The position numbers and the translations under genes are program-made. Shown in pieces: positions 41,859 to 50,406 of a DNA stretch of 64,000 nt. Below the pieces are notes generated by a model, which saw only the letters and a list, made by a program, of their open reading frames with translations, had not been told where the DNA came from and did no database searches. The DNA is taken from contig JAIOJA010000037.1 in the NCBI GenBank assembly GCA_019912315.1, forward strand, positions 120,505-184,504, given 5' to 3'. The stretch's first letter is position 1; each line of letters begins with the position of its first letter. Origin of the DNA: Planctomycetota bacterium. Lineage in GTDB: Bacteria; Planctomycetota; UBA8742; UBA2392.

Positions 41859-42236
41859 GTGAAACAACTGGCACTGGTCTGTCTGGGCGGCGCGTTCGGT
41901 GCGTCGGTGCGCTATGGTATTTCACTGTCTCTGGAGCGCTTCGCGCCAAGGTTCGCCACCGCGTTTCCGTGGGCAACGCTTGTTGCGAATTTCGTCGGCT
42001 GTTTTGCCATCGGCATAGGCATCGGGCTGCTTGGCCGCGACGGCGTGAAATGGGGGGCCGAGTTGCAACTGCTGCTGCTGGTCGGCGTCTGCGGCAGCCT
42101 GACTACTTTCAGCACCTTCGCCAACCAGACACTCACGCTCAGCCCCGGCAAGGCCTTGCTCAACATCGGTGCCAGCGTCGCCGGTGGTCTGTTCCTGGCG
42201 TGGATGGGGCTTACACTGGCTGGTGGACGCACCTGA
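41859..42236 (+). CDS. crcB: Fluoride channel CrcB/Fluc
   Basis: A 125-residue membrane protein with four transmembrane segments. Motifs LGGAFGASVRYGIS, FPWATLVANFVGCFAIGIG and GVCGSLTTFSTFANQTLTL are those of the Fluc fluoride exporter, which works as an antiparallel dimer; the TFSTF phenylalanines line the pore. GTG 41859 has AGGGG five bases upstream. The 48-base gap to the divergent gene is too short for a fluoride riboswitch, and none was seen. Confidence 0.92.
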   Translation: MKQLALVCLGGAFGASVRYGISLSLERFAPRFATAFPWATLVANFVGCFAIGIGIGLLGRDGVKWGAELQLLLLVGVCGSLTTFSTFANQTLTLSPGKALLNIGASVAGGLFLAWMGLTLAGGRT

Positions 42237-42427
42237 TCAGGGCCAATCCGAAATCTAAAATCCAAAATTGCCCCGCCCCATTGCACGCAAATCCGCCATC
42301 TCTATACTTCCCGCCCCTTCAGCAGCGGTTTCCCGGGCGTGTGTCCGGGCGCTCTGAAGAGCCTCAAAGAGCCCGGCCGTGCGACTGGATACACAGTCCG
42401 CCCGAAGCCGGGAACTAGGACCCTTAC

Positions 42428-44152
42428 ATGCCCGCATTACGTGCAATCAACCCGCTTGTGCGCCGTTACGGCCCCAAGTCGGAAGTGGTCGAAGCTGAAC
42501 TCACGACCATCTGGAAAGAACCCACACTCGAAGACCTGGTGCCCAGCGCACGCCACTTCAGCGAGGATTCGCTGGTCAAGGGGCGCGTGATCACCGCGGA
42601 AAAGGACCGCGTGATCATCGATATCGGCGCGAAGACCGTCGGCATCATCGACGCCCGCGAGTTCAACCAGGACGAAGAAAAACCCAAGGTCGGCGACGAA
42701 ATCACCGTCCTGATCGAAGAGCTTGAAAACGACGACGGGCTCATCGGACTCAGCAAGCGCAAGGCAGACCGCAAGATCAACTGGGAAATGGTTGTCGCCA
42801 AGCACTCCGAAGGCGACACCGTGCGCGGCAAGGTCGCCAAGAAGATCAAGGGCGGTCTGCTGATCGACATCGGCGTGCCGGCCTTCCTGCCCGCCAGCCA
42901 GGTCAGCATTCGCCGCACGCGCGACATCAACGAGTTCATCGGCGACGAGTTGGAATGCGAAATCATCAAGATTGACCAGGCCCGTGAAAACATCGTAGTG
43001 TCAGCACGCAAGTTGCAGGAACGCAACCGCGAACGACTGAAGGACGCCCTCTTGAGCGAAATCGAGGAAGGCCAGGTGCGTGAAGGCGTGGTCAAGAACA
43101 TCGCCGACTTCGGCGCGTTCGTTGACCTTGGCGGCATCGACGGCCTGCTGCACATCACGGACATGACCTGGGGTCGCATCCAGCACCCGAGCGAAGTGGT
43201 GAAGATCAACGAAACCGTCAAAGTGAAAGTCCTCAAGGTCGACCGCGACCGCGAGCGCATCGCGCTCGGCATGAAGCAGCTCAGCGACAGCCCCTGGAAG
43301 GGCATCGCGGAGCGCTATCCGGTCGGCTCACGTCACAAGGGCAAGGTGGTCAACATCATGTCCTACGGCGCGTTCTGCCGCCTGGAAGAAGGCATCGAAG
43401 GCCTGGTGCACGTGTCTGAAATGAGCTGGACCAAGCGCGTCAACGACCCACGCGAAGTTGTGCAGCTTGGCGATGACGCGGACATCATCATCCTGGGCGT
43501 GAACGAGGAAAAGCAGGAAATCTCGCTGGGCATGAAGCAGCTTGAAGACAACCCCTGGGACAAGGTCAGCGCCCGCTACCAGCCCGGCGCCAAGGTAAAG
43601 GGCGTCGTGCGCAACCTGACCACTTACGGCGCGTTCATCGAGATCGAGCCCGGCATCGACGGTCTGCTTCACGTCAGCGACATGAGCTGGACCCGCAAGG
43701 TCAGCCACCCTAACGAAATGGTCAAGAAGGGTGACGAGCTTGAGTGCGTTGTGCTGGCCGTGGACACCGACAAGCACCGCATCGCGCTCGGCATGAAGCA
43801 GATGCGCAGCGACCCCTGGGAAGACGAAATCCCGGAGCGCTTCGCCGTCGGCACCGACATGCAAGGCACGATCACCAAAATCACGAACTTCGGCGTATTC
43901 GTTGAGCTCGACAACGAGCTCGAAGGTCTGCTGCATATCAGTGAGCTGACCGCGGGCGACAAGCCCGAAGAGGTGGTCAAGGTGGGCGAGAAGATTCCCG
44001 TGCGCGTGATCAAGCTCGACCCGAAAGAGCGCAAGATCGGGCTGACCGCCCTGGACAGCGAAGGCGGCCCCATGAGCGACACGCCGCACGAGCTGCCGGA
44101 CGAAGCGACATCGGACGAAGGCGAGTCCGTGCCGGCATCTGACGAAGAGTAG
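42428..44152 (+). CDS. rpsA: 30S ribosomal protein S1
   Basis: A 574-residue protein with six S1 (OB-fold) domains at about 50-115, 130-200, 215-285, 300-370, 385-460 and 475-545. Domain motifs include GVVKNIADFGAFVDLGGIDGLLHITDM and GVVRNLTTYGAFIEIEPGIDGLLHVSDMSW. S1 binds mRNA and delivers it to the 30S subunit. The C-terminus is an acidic tail. Its 191-base leader (42237-42427) holds short GC hairpins near 42330-42390 of the sort seen in autoregulated r-protein leaders, without a recognised fold. A strong hairpin follows the stop codon. Confidence 0.95.
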   Translation: MPALRAINPLVRRYGPKSEVVEAELTTIWKEPTLEDLVPSARHFSEDSLVKGRVITAEKDRVIIDIGAKTVGIIDAREFNQDEEKPKVGDEITVLIEELENDDGLIGLSKRKADRKINWEMVVAKHSEGDTVRGKVAKKIKGGLLIDIGVPAFLPASQVSIRRTRDINEFIGDELECEIIKIDQARENIVVSARKLQERNRERLKDALLSEIEEGQVREGVVKNIADFGAFVDLGGIDGLLHITDMTWGRIQHPSEVVKINETVKVKVLKVDRDRERIALGMKQLSDSPWKGIAERYPVGSRHKGKVVNIMSYGAFCRLEEGIEGLVHVSEMSWTKRVNDPREVVQLGDDADIIILGVNEEKQEISLGMKQLEDNPWDKVSARYQPGAKVKGVVRNLTTYGAFIEIEPGIDGLLHVSDMSWTRKVSHPNEMVKKGDELECVVLAVDTDKHRIALGMKQMRSDPWEDEIPERFAVGTDMQGTITKITNFGVFVELDNELEGLLHISELTAGDKPEEVVKVGEKIPVRVIKLDPKERKIGLTALDSEGGPMSDTPHELPDEATSDEGESVPASDEE

Positions 44153-44167
44153 CACCACGATGCATCC

Positions 44168-44198
44168 GCAACGCCCGGGCTGATTGCCCGGGCGTTGC
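44168..44198 (+). terminator. 13-bp perfect hairpin after rpsA
   Basis: GCAACGCCCGGGC pairs with its exact complement around a TGATT loop, beginning 15 bases after the rpsA stop. No U-run follows directly, as with several other 3' hairpins in this window. Confidence 0.8.
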
Positions 44199-44699
44199 TC
44201 GTTCATGGGCTGGGCACTTGACGTGTCAATATATGTGGTTTTTTTCGCGCAAGGAATTCGCCGCGACTGCTACACTGGTATTGACGGGTCAACGGGGTAA
44301 ACCCCGGCGACCCGAAGACGATCCCCGAGATCGATACGATTGGCCGGCCCGGTAACCGGGCACACCGTTCGGGCAGGGCTCGAACCAAGGTCTGAAACGC
44401 GGCGAGACAGCCGCACCCGCGCACAGTGCACATGCGCACTCACTATGGAGAGCGCCCGACCCGGCAACCGGGCCGGGCGCAAGTCATTGGTGTGCAAGGT
44501 GGTCGTTGCCACGCGGGCTTTATTGAGGTATTTGCGGCATGTGGGTGGTGTCTCAATCGGATCGTTGACGAATGCAAGCGCGTTCGACGTTGACGGATGT
44601 GGCAAAGTTAAGACACAGAGCGCTCGGCCCAACGTCTTGTCCGGGCTGTGTGGATCGACTAACCTTGCCCGTCGCTCACACGCACAACGGGGTTGGCCA
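44199..44699 (+). ncRNA. Candidate structured leader or small RNA
   Basis: A 500-base region without a convincing gene. It holds two TTGACNNGTCAA sites (44218-44229, 44281-44292) and three very stable small-loop hairpins: CGGGG-TAAA-CCCCG (44293-44306), GCCCGG-TAA-CCGGGC (44347-44361) and a 12-bp stem with one mismatch and a CAA loop (44452-44480). I looked for tmRNA, RNase P and SRP landmarks and saw none. It could be a separate RNA, a leader for the downstream operon or both. The open frame that runs through it lacks coding character. Confidence 0.4.
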
Positions 44700-45869
44700 T
44701 TGTCTCTGGTCCTGATTGCCGATGATGACGTCTCGGTTCGAGCCGAGTTGAAGTCCGCCCTGGAGAAGGCCGGACACCGCGTCGTTGAAGCCGCCACCGC
44801 CCGCAATACACTGCTGGAAGCCCAGGACCACGACCCGGACCTGATCCTGCTTGATATCTCTCTGCCCGATATGCCCGCGCTGCAACTGCTTGAGGAGCTG
44901 CGTTCCGAGGCCGCCCTGGCGCGAGTACCGATCATGATGATGGCCGCCGACGCCGACGCCGAGTTGCTGACCCGCACGTTCCGGTGGGACATCGTGGATT
45001 TCGTCCACAAGCCCCTGAAGCTTGACCTGCTGCTGGCCAAGATCGGCGCCCACACGCGCCTGAGCCAGGCCTACAAGTTCAGCCGCAAACTGAGCAAAGA
45101 GATGTTCATGAGCCGCATTGACCGGCTCGAAATTGAAATGAAGGCCAATGAGGAAGACCTGACAGAGGCCGAGCGACACTTCACCTGGATGCAGCCCAAG
45201 GCGCCGCAGGTTGACGGGTACCGTCTGGAGGTTCTGTACCGCCCACACGGGCGCCTCGGCGGCGACTTTTATGACTTTGTCTGGCTTGACCGTGACCGTC
45301 TCGCGATCGTGGTTGGGGATATCTCGGGGCACGGGATCCAAGGCGCCATCCTGCAGGCCATGGCGCGCAAGCTGGTCAGCCTCGCCCTGCGCCAGGAAAA
45401 CGGCGACCTGCACAAGGCCATCGCGTTTGCCAATCGCGAGTTGACGAACGACCTGCCCCCCGGCAGTTTCGCCGCGGTCGCGATCGGCGTGCTGAATACC
45501 GAAACCCACGCCTGGAAGCATGTCCGTTGCGGCGTTCCCTACCCGCTGCTTGTACGGGGACGGGAATCGGAATCGATCGTCACGCCCGGCGGGCCCCTGG
45601 GGCTGTCCCGCAAGGAGGACTGGCACACCACGGTGGGCGAGTACGGCACGATCATTGAGCCCGAGCAGCACGTACTGGTGATGTCGGACGGCATCATCGA
45701 AGTCTTCATGGACGACGAAAAGAAGGAACAGTTTGATGTGGAAGGCGTCACCAAGGCCATTAAGGAAACTCCCACCGGTGACAGCTTCATAAGTACAATC
45801 GTTGATCACGCCGAACTGGAAGCGCGGGCCGACGATGACGCCACAATCATCTGTATCTCCAGAGTCTGA
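44700..45869 (+). CDS. Response regulator fused to RsbU-like PP2C phosphatase (first)
   Basis: A 389-residue protein. Residues 1-120 form a REC domain with the acidic pocket (LIADDD), the phospho-acceptor Asp in LILLDISLP and the Lys in VHKPL, so phosphotransfer should work. A coiled linker of about 50 residues leads to an RsbU/SpoIIE-type PP2C domain with metal-binding Asp residues (LGGDFYDF, VVGDISGHG, MSDGIIEV, DDDATIICI). Such proteins dephosphorylate STAS antagonists. TTG 44700 is chosen since GGGG precedes it by seven bases and the REC domain begins there. It is followed by a paralogue 16 bases downstream. Confidence 0.88.
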   Translation: MSLVLIADDDVSVRAELKSALEKAGHRVVEAATARNTLLEAQDHDPDLILLDISLPDMPALQLLEELRSEAALARVPIMMMAADADAELLTRTFRWDIVDFVHKPLKLDLLLAKIGAHTRLSQAYKFSRKLSKEMFMSRIDRLEIEMKANEEDLTEAERHFTWMQPKAPQVDGYRLEVLYRPHGRLGGDFYDFVWLDRDRLAIVVGDISGHGIQGAILQAMARKLVSLALRQENGDLHKAIAFANRELTNDLPPGSFAAVAIGVLNTETHAWKHVRCGVPYPLLVRGRESESIVTPGGPLGLSRKEDWHTTVGEYGTIIEPEQHVLVMSDGIIEVFMDDEKKEQFDVEGVTKAIKETPTGDSFISTIVDHAELEARADDDATIICISRV

Positions 45870-45885
45870 ACACCAAGACCTCAAG

Positions 45886-47133
45886 ATGCCGCACATCCTG
45901 CTGATAGAAGGCGACGAAACAGTACGCGGAGAAATCTCCGAAGCCCTGAAGCTCGACGGGCACAGCGTTGAGGCTGTCGAAAGCAGCGCCGACGCGCGCA
46001 GCAGCGTCACAATGCGCATCCCGGCCCTGCTGATCAGTGACCAGAAGCTTGGCGACGACTACGTGGAGTTTCTCGACGAGCTGACGCGCAATCGCAAGCT
46101 GGCGCGGGTGCCGGTCATCCTGATCGTGGACAAGGATGATATGTCCAGCGCCCTGAGCGCCTTCGAGTGCGACATTTTCGCCATTCTGAAGAAGCCCGTG
46201 GATGTGGATCACCTGCGCGTGCAGGTGGAAACCGTGCTGCGCCAGACCTCGCGCCAGAAACAGTCCCGCAAGCGCGAACGCAACGAGCTTCGCAGCCAGA
46301 TCATGAAGCTCGAGCGCGAAGTCCGCGCGACCACGGAAGACCTGACCGACGCCGCCCAGAACTTCGTGACCATGCTGGCCAGCCCGCCAAGCCCTCAGGG
46401 CATCCGCATTGACGTGAATTACCAGCCCAGTGGCGGCTTCATCGGCGGCGATTTTTATGACTTCTTCTGGCTGAATCCGCGCGAGCTGTGTGTCGTGATC
46501 GGCGACGTTTCAGGCCACGGCATCCAGGCCGCTGTCATTCAGTCCATGGCGCGCAAAGTGATAAGCATCGGCATGAAGCTGAAGAATGGCGACGTCCGCG
46601 AGGGGTTGCGTTTCGCGAACGACGAACTTGCGGAAGACATTCCACAGGGCAAGTTCGTTGCCGCGATGGTCGGCGTGCTTGATATTGTCAGCGGACACTG
46701 GGAGCACGCGCGCTGTGGTGTGCCGCACCCGGTGTTCCAGTACGCCGACGGACGCCGCGAAGACGTGCTGACGGCGGGCGTCGCGCTCGGGCTGAAACGC
46801 AGCTCTACCTGGGCCAACGCCATCCAGGTACATCGCACGAACCTCGAGCCCGAGGGGCGCATCGTGATGTTCACGGACGGCATCATCGAGTGCCTGCAGG
46901 ACGACGGCGAAGAGTTCGACTACCCAGGCGTCCACAAGGTGCTTGACCGCGCAAAGCTTGACGACAACGTACCTGAGCTGATCTACCAGGCCGCCCACGC
47001 CGCGCACCGGGCGGTCGATGACGTGCTGATCATCAGCATCACGCGCGAGTCAGTCGAACTTGAGGACAGCAACACGGTCATGGGCTTCTTCGATGAGACA
47101 GGCGAAGAGGGCGATCCGTTCAAGATAGGTTGA
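45886..47133 (+). CDS. Response regulator fused to RsbU-like PP2C phosphatase (second)
   Basis: A 415-residue paralogue of the previous gene. The REC domain (MPHILLIEGDETVRGE, LLISDQKLGDD, LKKPV) keeps the acceptor Asp and Lys, though the acidic pocket is EGDE. A basic coiled linker (RQKQSRKRERNELRSQIMKLE) follows, then PP2C (IGGDFYDFFWLN, VIGDVSGHGIQ, FTDGIIEC, VDDVLIISI). The last metal motif, DDAT in the family, is DDVL here. ATG 45886 is chosen because the REC domain starts there; ATG 45835 inside the preceding gene is possible. The two phosphatases probably respond to different inputs and share output. Confidence 0.88.
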   Translation: MPHILLIEGDETVRGEISEALKLDGHSVEAVESSADARSSVTMRIPALLISDQKLGDDYVEFLDELTRNRKLARVPVILIVDKDDMSSALSAFECDIFAILKKPVDVDHLRVQVETVLRQTSRQKQSRKRERNELRSQIMKLEREVRATTEDLTDAAQNFVTMLASPPSPQGIRIDVNYQPSGGFIGGDFYDFFWLNPRELCVVIGDVSGHGIQAAVIQSMARKVISIGMKLKNGDVREGLRFANDELAEDIPQGKFVAAMVGVLDIVSGHWEHARCGVPHPVFQYADGRREDVLTAGVALGLKRSSTWANAIQVHRTNLEPEGRIVMFTDGIIECLQDDGEEFDYPGVHKVLDRAKLDDNVPELIYQAAHAAHRAVDDVLIISITRESVELEDSNTVMGFFDETGEEGDPFKIG

Positions 47134-47233
47134 CACGTCAGAGACGCGCGGGGTATGGCCCGGCGGGGCCGCCGTGGGCCCCACACAGGACCCCGTTTGG
47201 GTTGTTACCGGATGCGACGACCCCGCCGGCGAA

Positions 47234-47653
47234 TCAGAATGCCGTCTTGAGTTGCGTCGGGAGGCTGGCGGGCGCCGGCAAATGCGACATGCCGCCGTCG
47301 GATACGCGCTCCGTGCTGAACTCCGACTTCAAGGCGCGCGGCGCCACAGGCTTGGTCTTCAAGCCACCCGATCCCACCCGCAAAGCCGACACCTTGGGCG
47401 TACTCTCGCCCAGTTTGAGCGCGAAGGTCAGCCGCCCCTCGATGCCCGCGTTGAAAGCCGCGAACTCAAGCATCTTGCGGACCTGCCGTTCGACTTCGTC
47501 GAATTCATAGCCCCTGGCTTTGCAAACCCAGCAGGTGTAGTCGTCCGATGCGGAAAACCAGCCGGCCGCTTCAAGTGATGAATCCAGTTCGACTCTTACG
47601 GGCTCGGGCAGCGCCTCATCCACCGCCAGGACAACTCGAATGCGCTCAGACAT
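47234..47653 (-). CDS. Small protein of unknown function
   Basis: A 139-residue protein starting MSERIRVVLAVDEALPEPVR, with GGGAG six bases before ATG 47653. The middle (DDYTCWVCKARGYEFDEVERQVRKMLEFAAFNAGIEGRL-like) includes a CxxC pair that might bind metal; the last 40 residues are basic and low in structure. No family was recognised. It is convergent with the PP2C pair, 100 bases away, and does not look coupled to its neighbours. Confidence 0.6.
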   Translation of the reverse strand: MSERIRVVLAVDEALPEPVRVELDSSLEAAGWFSASDDYTCWVCKARGYEFDEVERQVRKMLEFAAFNAGIEGRLTFALKLGESTPKVSALRVGSGGLKTKPVAPRALKSEFSTERVSDGGMSHLPAPASLPTQLKTAF

Positions 47654-47754
47654 GGCTATCTCCCGGTTCGCGGTCCGCATGTGCAAAATATGCGTTATGT
47701 GCAATATACCACGTGCGTTCGCCAAGCGCAAAAGAACCGGCCGAGATTGTGTAA

Positions 47755-48759
47755 CTAATTACTGTCGTGTCTGTTGAGCACTTCGTATCCAGCGTTTATC
47801 AGCCTGGTGATTGCCTCGCTCGGGTTGACGAGATCGGCAAGTGATGTGCAATTTGCGGGCAGGTCGGTTCGTCCGCACAGCAACTCCGCCGCCCACACGC
47901 TTGGCCAGGCCGGCACATCCAGACCATTGGAACTGGCGCGGATCTCAAGGCTGTCCACCACGTCCGCGCCCCCGTTCAGCGCGTCCAGGGACAGGATGCC
48001 GACTCTGCTCCCGAACGGTCGCGCCAGCGGCGCAAACAGGTTGCCCAGGCGGGCGCTCAATCGCAGCAGCGTCCGCGGCATCACGCCCACGACTGGCGCA
48101 AACAGTCGCAACAGCGATGTGTACGGCCGGCGATCGAAGCCGAACCCGAATTCGCACGGCACCACCCGGTCACCCAGGTTCACGCCGCCCTCCAGCCCGC
48201 TCGGGTAGACGCCGTAGCGTCGCGCCGCAAGCACGTCGTGCGCTCGCAGCCAGGTGCGCTTGAACCAGCCATCACGCCCGACAGGCGCGAGCATACTGTA
48301 CAGCAGTGTCGCCGAGCTTGGGTTGTTCGTGCCGATGCTCAACTGCCCGCGAACTCGCGCGACGTCCTGGCGCCCGCGCCACTGCCGCGCGAACACTTCC
48401 ATCAGCCCTGGAACGGACGAGCAGCCCGTAATCACCGCCGAGGGCTGATCCGCGCCGCGCGTTATCTCCCGCACCGCGCCCATGAAGGCCGGCGTTTCCG
48501 CAAGGTCCACGTAATGCGCTCCGCGCGCGAGGCAAGCGCGCACGATCGCACCGGGCGCGTAGGTGAACGGCCCAACCGTGTTGATCAGCACATCGCCGGG
48601 CTCAAGCACGTTTTTGTCCGGCTCATGCACGTCAAGCTGGATGTAGCCCTCGCGCGTTTTGCCGCGCCCCGCCGCGAGTGCCGTCAGATTCTTCGGCAGC
48701 AGGCGCAGGATCCGTCCGCCCATGAAGCCGCGACCGCCCAGTACAATCACGCGGCTCAC
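47755..48759 (-). CDS. Saccharopine dehydrogenase-like Rossmann protein
   Basis: A 334-residue protein. The N-terminus SRVIVLGGRGFMGGRILRLL is an NAD(P)-binding Rossmann motif; DVLINTVGPFTYAPGAIVRACLARGAHYVDLAETPAFM matches the saccharopine reductase and trans-acting enoyl-reductase group. The C-terminal domain is less conserved. Substrate unknown. The start is a GTG that overlaps the stop of the preceding membrane-protein gene (GTGA), so the two are coupled. Confidence 0.75.
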   Translation of the reverse strand: MSRVIVLGGRGFMGGRILRLLPKNLTALAAGRGKTREGYIQLDVHEPDKNVLEPGDVLINTVGPFTYAPGAIVRACLARGAHYVDLAETPAFMGAVREITRGADQPSAVITGCSSVPGLMEVFARQWRGRQDVARVRGQLSIGTNNPSSATLLYSMLAPVGRDGWFKRTWLRAHDVLAARRYGVYPSGLEGGVNLGDRVVPCEFGFGFDRRPYTSLLRLFAPVVGVMPRTLLRLSARLGNLFAPLARPFGSRVGILSLDALNGGADVVDSLEIRASSNGLDVPAWPSVWAAELLCGRTDLPANCTSLADLVNPSEAITRLINAGYEVLNRHDSN

Positions 48760-49631
48760 GGTGTTGCCCCGGTCAGCGGGTCATGAATGCGCGCGTGGGA
48801 CGCAATCCAGGCCTGGTAGTGCTCATCGATCCGGTCGCGTGTGCTGGCCAGCGGGTTGTCCAGGGTCAGGCGCTCCAGCGTGCCAGCCATGGCGGTGGCC
48901 CATGGTGAGTGCGGGACCAGCGGGTAGGTCAACCGGGCATTGAGCGCCAGCACCCAGGGCGCAGGCGCAAGCTCGTGCTCCGTCATGATCACGCCGTAAG
49001 GGTTGAGCTTCGGCTGATGGATTTCAACCGCCGCCATGTCCGGCGCCGGGGAGTCGTTAAGCAGCCGAAAATCCTCGCCCGTGCTGAAGCTGACCATGCA
49101 GGCGACGGGAAGCGCGACGCACGCCAGCGCCCACAGCGCCTTGCGCGGCGGCTTGTGAAACAGCTTGCGGAAGAACAGCAGGCGACCATTGGCGGGCGCC
49201 GGCGTCCGCGGTGATGCCACTGCGGCCGCGCCTATAAACCCCACACCCGCATGTTGCGCAAACATGAACAACAGAAACGTCGGATACACGATGCTGACTT
49301 CCAGCGTGTTGAAGGTCAGCCATTCACCCAGACTTGCTTTCCAGCCGGCGACCACCATGAAAGGAAAGTAGCTGACGCGCCAGGCGACCAGCGAGCCAAC
49401 CAGCCCGATCAGGTTTCGCAGGGGGTCAGGGTCGTTGCGCATGGCGATCCGCCAGCCCAGCAGGCTGCCAACAAGCCCGAACACCAGGAACGCCCAGAAC
49501 AGTTGAGGCTGGGTGATCGTGTTCTGTGCATCGATCCGGAAGCCCCAGATCACCGCTGCGGCAGCGATGACGGCGGCGGCGACGATAAGCGGTTTGAGAT
49601 TTCCCTCAGACGGCGGCGAAGTTGTTTCCAC
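48756..49631 (-). CDS. Polytopic membrane protein of unknown function
   Basis: A 291-residue protein with about five transmembrane segments in its first 190 residues (for example LIVAAAVIAAAAVIWGF, LFWAFLVFGLVGSLLGW, VSIVYPTFLLFMFAQHAG, ALWALACVALPVACMVSF) and a soluble C-terminal region of about 100 residues (LPEHELAPAP-type turns, then helical). No family was recognised. It is translationally coupled to the Rossmann protein that follows, so a shared pathway is likely, for instance lipid or isoprenoid modification (inference only). Confidence 0.65.
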   Translation of the reverse strand: METTSPPSEGNLKPLIVAAAVIAAAAVIWGFRIDAQNTITQPQLFWAFLVFGLVGSLLGWRIAMRNDPDPLRNLIGLVGSLVAWRVSYFPFMVVAGWKASLGEWLTFNTLEVSIVYPTFLLFMFAQHAGVGFIGAAAVASPRTPAPANGRLLFFRKLFHKPPRKALWALACVALPVACMVSFSTGEDFRLLNDSPAPDMAAVEIHQPKLNPYGVIMTEHELAPAPWVLALNARLTYPLVPHSPWATAMAGTLERLTLDNPLASTRDRIDEHYQAWIASHARIHDPLTGATP

Positions 49632-49736
49632 GGCGGTCCTTTCAACTGCGCAAGAAAATAGCTTTGGGCGGCCTGTACGGTAGGGGATTCGAATCGGCGG
49701 CGTGAGTTGTAATCGCTCGATAAGCCTGGTTTTCCC

Positions 49737-50378
49737 ATGCTGGGTGTCATGAACCCGCCGCTATATCTGGAAGAATCCCGCATGTGGCTGGCGAACCACG
49801 TGCACGAACGCCGCCGCGAGATGCTGCTGGTGTCCGTGGGGCTGCTGGTCGCTGCGGGGCTTGCTACAGCGGCCGGGATGTTCGTTCTTGGCTGGTACGG
49901 CGGATTCGGCGGGCTGCTCATCCTGCTGGTCGGCTATTGGGCCTGCGGCGGATTTCTTGCAGAAGAGCCACTTATCAACGCGCAGACAATCCGACCTCGA
50001 CTCAATGACGTGCCCCGGTCACAGGCGCGTCTCGCGTGGTGGGGGCCAGAGCAGACGCGCCGCGAGATGGCGTTCATACTCGCTGCACTCACGGCACCGA
50101 TTCACCTGCCGGTGGAAGTCTGGCGGACGATGCGCCGCAGCAGGCGGTTGGCTGAACTTGAGGAAGAGCCTGTCTCGCTTGTGCTGGCGGCGATCACAGA
50201 GCGCAACGGTGCCTGGACTTTCGACGAACTATTTGAGCGCTTCGGGGATGAAACGACTTCCACCGCTTTGGTTGCGATGCACGACCTGGAGCCGGTCATC
50301 TGGCTGAATGAGCCTGAGCGCGTAACCCTGACCGACGCGGCCAGGCAGGCGATTCGCCGCCTTCACGATCAGGACTAA
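49737..50378 (+). CDS. Membrane-anchored protein of unknown function
   Basis: A 213-residue protein with a pair of transmembrane segments at about 28-72 (LLVSVGLLVAAGLATAAGMFV and GGLLILLVGYWACGGF) and a cytosolic C-terminal half. The end (ERNGAWTFDELFERFGDETT, then LEPVIWLNEPERVTLTDAARQAIRRL) looks like a small winged-helix module. The start may be ATG 49737 or 49749; neither has a clear Shine-Dalgarno. It is divergent from the membrane-protein/Rossmann pair (105-base gap) and convergent with malic enzyme. Confidence 0.6.
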   Translation: MLGVMNPPLYLEESRMWLANHVHERRREMLLVSVGLLVAAGLATAAGMFVLGWYGGFGGLLILLVGYWACGGFLAEEPLINAQTIRPRLNDVPRSQARLAWWGPEQTRREMAFILAALTAPIHLPVEVWRTMRRSRRLAELEEEPVSLVLAAITERNGAWTFDELFERFGDETTSTALVAMHDLEPVIWLNEPERVTLTDAARQAIRRLHDQD

Positions 50379-50406
50379 GTGCAATCAGCCACGAAGGTCA
50401 CGCCCA

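Noticed and set aside
44199..44699. tmRNA, RNase P RNA or SRP RNA
   Set aside because: The GAGGAAAGTCC, GGAAGC and tRNA-like end signatures of these RNAs were not found.
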